The notes beneath the pieces are model-generated. The model was given only the letters and a program-made list of their open reading frames with translations. It made no database searches and was not told the origin of the DNA. A stretch of 64,000 bases of DNA from positions 124,001-188,000 of the forward strand of contig NZ_RDFA01000005.1 of NCBI RefSeq assembly GCF_004118325.1, given 5' to 3'. A program made the position numbers and the translations under genes. The DNA comes from Halorientalis pallida (lineage in GTDB: Archaea > Halobacteriota > Halobacteria > Halobacteriales > Haloarculaceae). The first letter of the stretch is position 1. Each line of letters starts with the position of its first letter. Shown here one piece after another: positions 62,660 to 64,000 of this stretch.

Positions 62660-63441
62660 ACCGACGCCTCCGGTTCGGTTTCGGTCGGCGTCGTCGAACT
62701 CGTCTCCTCGGTTGCGAGTCCAACTGTCTCGACGTTGCCGTACAGGTCGTCGACGAGGCCTGGCGTGAGTCCGTCGGGGCCGACATCGAACTCAACGGTC
62801 CCGTCACGGAGGCCGATGAATCGGTCGCCGAAGTGAGCAGCGATGTTCACCTGATGGAGGCTCACCAGCGCCGTCACGTCGTGGGCTCTGGCCGCTTTCT
62901 TCAGGTAGCTCATCACGGTCTCGGCGCTGGAGGGGTCGAGACTCGCGACCGGTTCGTCAGCCAGCAGGCAGGTTGGGTCCTGGACGAGTGCGCGGGCGAT
63001 GCCGACGCGCTGTTGTTGCCCACCGCTCATCTGGGAGACGCGCTGGTGTGCCTCGTCCAGCAGTCCGACGGTCTCCAGCGCTTCGAGCGCTCGCTGTTTG
63101 TCCTCGCGGGGCTGCCACTGGAACAGGCTCCGGAGCATCGAGGTGCGATTGAGTGAGCCGGTCAGCGAGTTCATGTACGCCGAGACGCCCTCGACGAGGT
63201 TGTGCTGCTGGAATATCATCCCGACCTCCGGCTGAGACTCGCCGATTGGCTCGCCGTTGAGCAGTATCTCGCCGCTGGTCGGTTCGGTCAACCCGTTGAT
63301 ACAGCGAAGCAGCGTCGACTTCCCCGCGCCAGACTCGCCCAGCAACACGACGAACTCGTCTTCGAGCTCGAAACTCACGTCCTCGAGTGCGGTGACCGAC
63401 CCGTACTCTTTGGTCAGGTTCTGGATCGTTAGTGTACTCAT
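62656..63441 (-). CDS. phnC: Phosphonate/phosphate ABC transporter ATPase PhnC
   Basis: 261 residues from the ATG at 63441 (MSTLTIQNL); upstream frame is antisense noise. Walker A LLGESGAGKSTLLR near 32, Q-loop MIFQQHNLV near 79, signature MSGGQQQRVGIARALV near 142, Walker B CLLADEPVASLDP near 165, and H-loop VSLHQ. It ends 4 bp within phnE, so the operon is translationally coupled. Confidence 0.95.
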   Translation of the reverse strand: MSTLTIQNLTKEYGSVTALEDVSFELEDEFVVLLGESGAGKSTLLRCINGLTEPTSGEILLNGEPIGESQPEVGMIFQQHNLVEGVSAYMNSLTGSLNRTSMLRSLFQWQPREDKQRALEALETVGLLDEAHQRVSQMSGGQQQRVGIARALVQDPTCLLADEPVASLDPSSAETVMSYLKKAARAHDVTALVSLHQVNIAAHFGDRFIGLRDGTVEFDVGPDGLTPGLVDDLYGNVETVGLATEETSSTTPTETEPEASV

Positions 63442-63467
63442 GATGGAATGAACTGTTGTCGGGGCCG

Positions 63468-64000
63468 CTATCCGAGTTCGATACCGAGGTCGTTGAGCCG
63501 CTTGATGACTGGCTGGTAGTTGTCCATCGACGTGTCCTTCAGCGTCGAGAACGGCAGGATGTCCTCGTCGTAGTCGTCCGGGAAGTACTGTTTCATCAGT
63601 TTCTCGTCGGACTCGACCAGCGTCTTTTTGATCTTGCCCTTCATGTCCGAATCCCAGGTTTTCCGGCCGTAGACCGGCTGTTTCGGGATCGGGAACGACC
63701 ACCAGAACGCTCGGAGGCGGCCGTCGGCCTTGCCGCGGGTTCCGGTGAAGGAGTCCTTGTTCATGACTCGCTCGGGGAGTTCGGCGTCCGAGGCGAGGTG
63801 GGCCATCCCGTTCCCACTCCAGGTACAGGCAGCGTCGGCGTCGTCGTTGAGCACCTTCGCCACGGCGTCTTCGTGGTTCGACCAGGTCCCATCGAAGTCG
63901 ACGGGGTCGCCGTCAGGGGCCTCGCCGATGTCCAGGCCAGCCTGCTTCAGCGTGTACAGCGCGAAGATGGAGCCACTCGTCGAGAGTCGGTCGGCAAAGG
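63468..64000 (-). CDS. phnD: Phosphonate-binding protein PhnD (partial, N-terminus outside the window)
   Basis: The last 177 or so residues of a periplasmic-type binding protein: IFALYTLKQAGLDIGEAPDG, WSNHEDAVAKVLNDDADAAC, FPIPKQPVYGRKTW, and STLKDTSMDNYQPVIKRLND at the end. It lies 26 bp upstream of phnC on the same strand and would deliver phosphonate, phosphate or phosphite to PhnCE. Confidence 0.9.
   Translation of the reverse strand, partial: FADRLSTSGSIFALYTLKQAGLDIGEAPDGDPVDFDGTWSNHEDAVAKVLNDDADAACTWSGNGMAHLASDAELPERVMNKDSFTGTRGKADGRLRAFWWSFPIPKQPVYGRKTWDSDMKGKIKKTLVESDEKLMKQYFPDDYDEDILPFSTLKDTSMDNYQPVIKRLNDLGIELG

Overview
The window is haloarchaeal (class Halobacteria). The proteins are acidic and GC-rich, short ORFs start directly behind TATA boxes, and several families are typical of the group: a HAMP/MCP transducer, a Bat-type HTH regulator, Orc1/Cdc6, FUN14, a PAS/GAF histidine kinase, solitary TnpB and ISH-type DDE transposases. 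No rRNA, tRNA or CRISPR array was found. It could be chromosome or a large replicon.

Layout. 0.1-7 kb: a SNF2-like helicase overlapping a coiled-coil/zinc-ribbon partner, a PIN-like protein, a rhomboid-like membrane protease, and a 30-residue Cys-rich microprotein coupled to a winged-helix membrane protein. 7-11.3 kb: a signalling island with an MCP transducer, a divergent STAS-like protein and a FIST sensor. 12-22.6 kb: a transglutaminase/DUF4129, DUF58 and MoxR cluster, probably a cell-envelope or protein-maturation system, with a 1283-residue low-complexity transglutaminase. 23-34 kb: housekeeping-like genes (SOUL, LolA-like, Tat lipoprotein, AIM24, HAD, EEP, UMF1-type MFS, CHAD) mixed with decayed fragments, including an integrase C-terminus. 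34.5-38.4 kb: a large multi-PAS/GAF histidine kinase.

38.5-56.9 kb is the mobile and decaying part. It holds a solitary TnpB element, a PIN/RHH toxin-antitoxin pair, a frameshifted PAPS-reductase-like gene, a replication origin, orc1/cdc6, plasmid- or virus-like hypotheticals (one probably frameshifted), a PadR regulator and FUN14. A second STAS/MCP pair follows in mirror orientation to the first, then an intact tyrosine recombinase, two related DDE insertion sequences around a lipoprotein gene, and a universal stress protein stump. The origin has ten copies of a 22-bp repeat, five of them spaced about 45 bp apart, and a 10-bp-periodic polypyrimidine tract.

56.9-64 kb is a phosphorus region: two divergent PhoU-type regulators (one AbrB-PhoU, one HTH-PhoU), a short-chain dehydrogenase, a Bat-type regulator, a hexapeptide transferase of the phosphonate-associated type, and phnE-phnC-phnD, with phnD cut by the window edge.

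The best candidates for something undescribed are the 45-bp-phased iteron origin, the leaderless Cys-rich microprotein overlapping its membrane regulator by 4 bp, the mirrored STAS/MCP module, and the helicase/coiled-coil/PIN set at the left edge.
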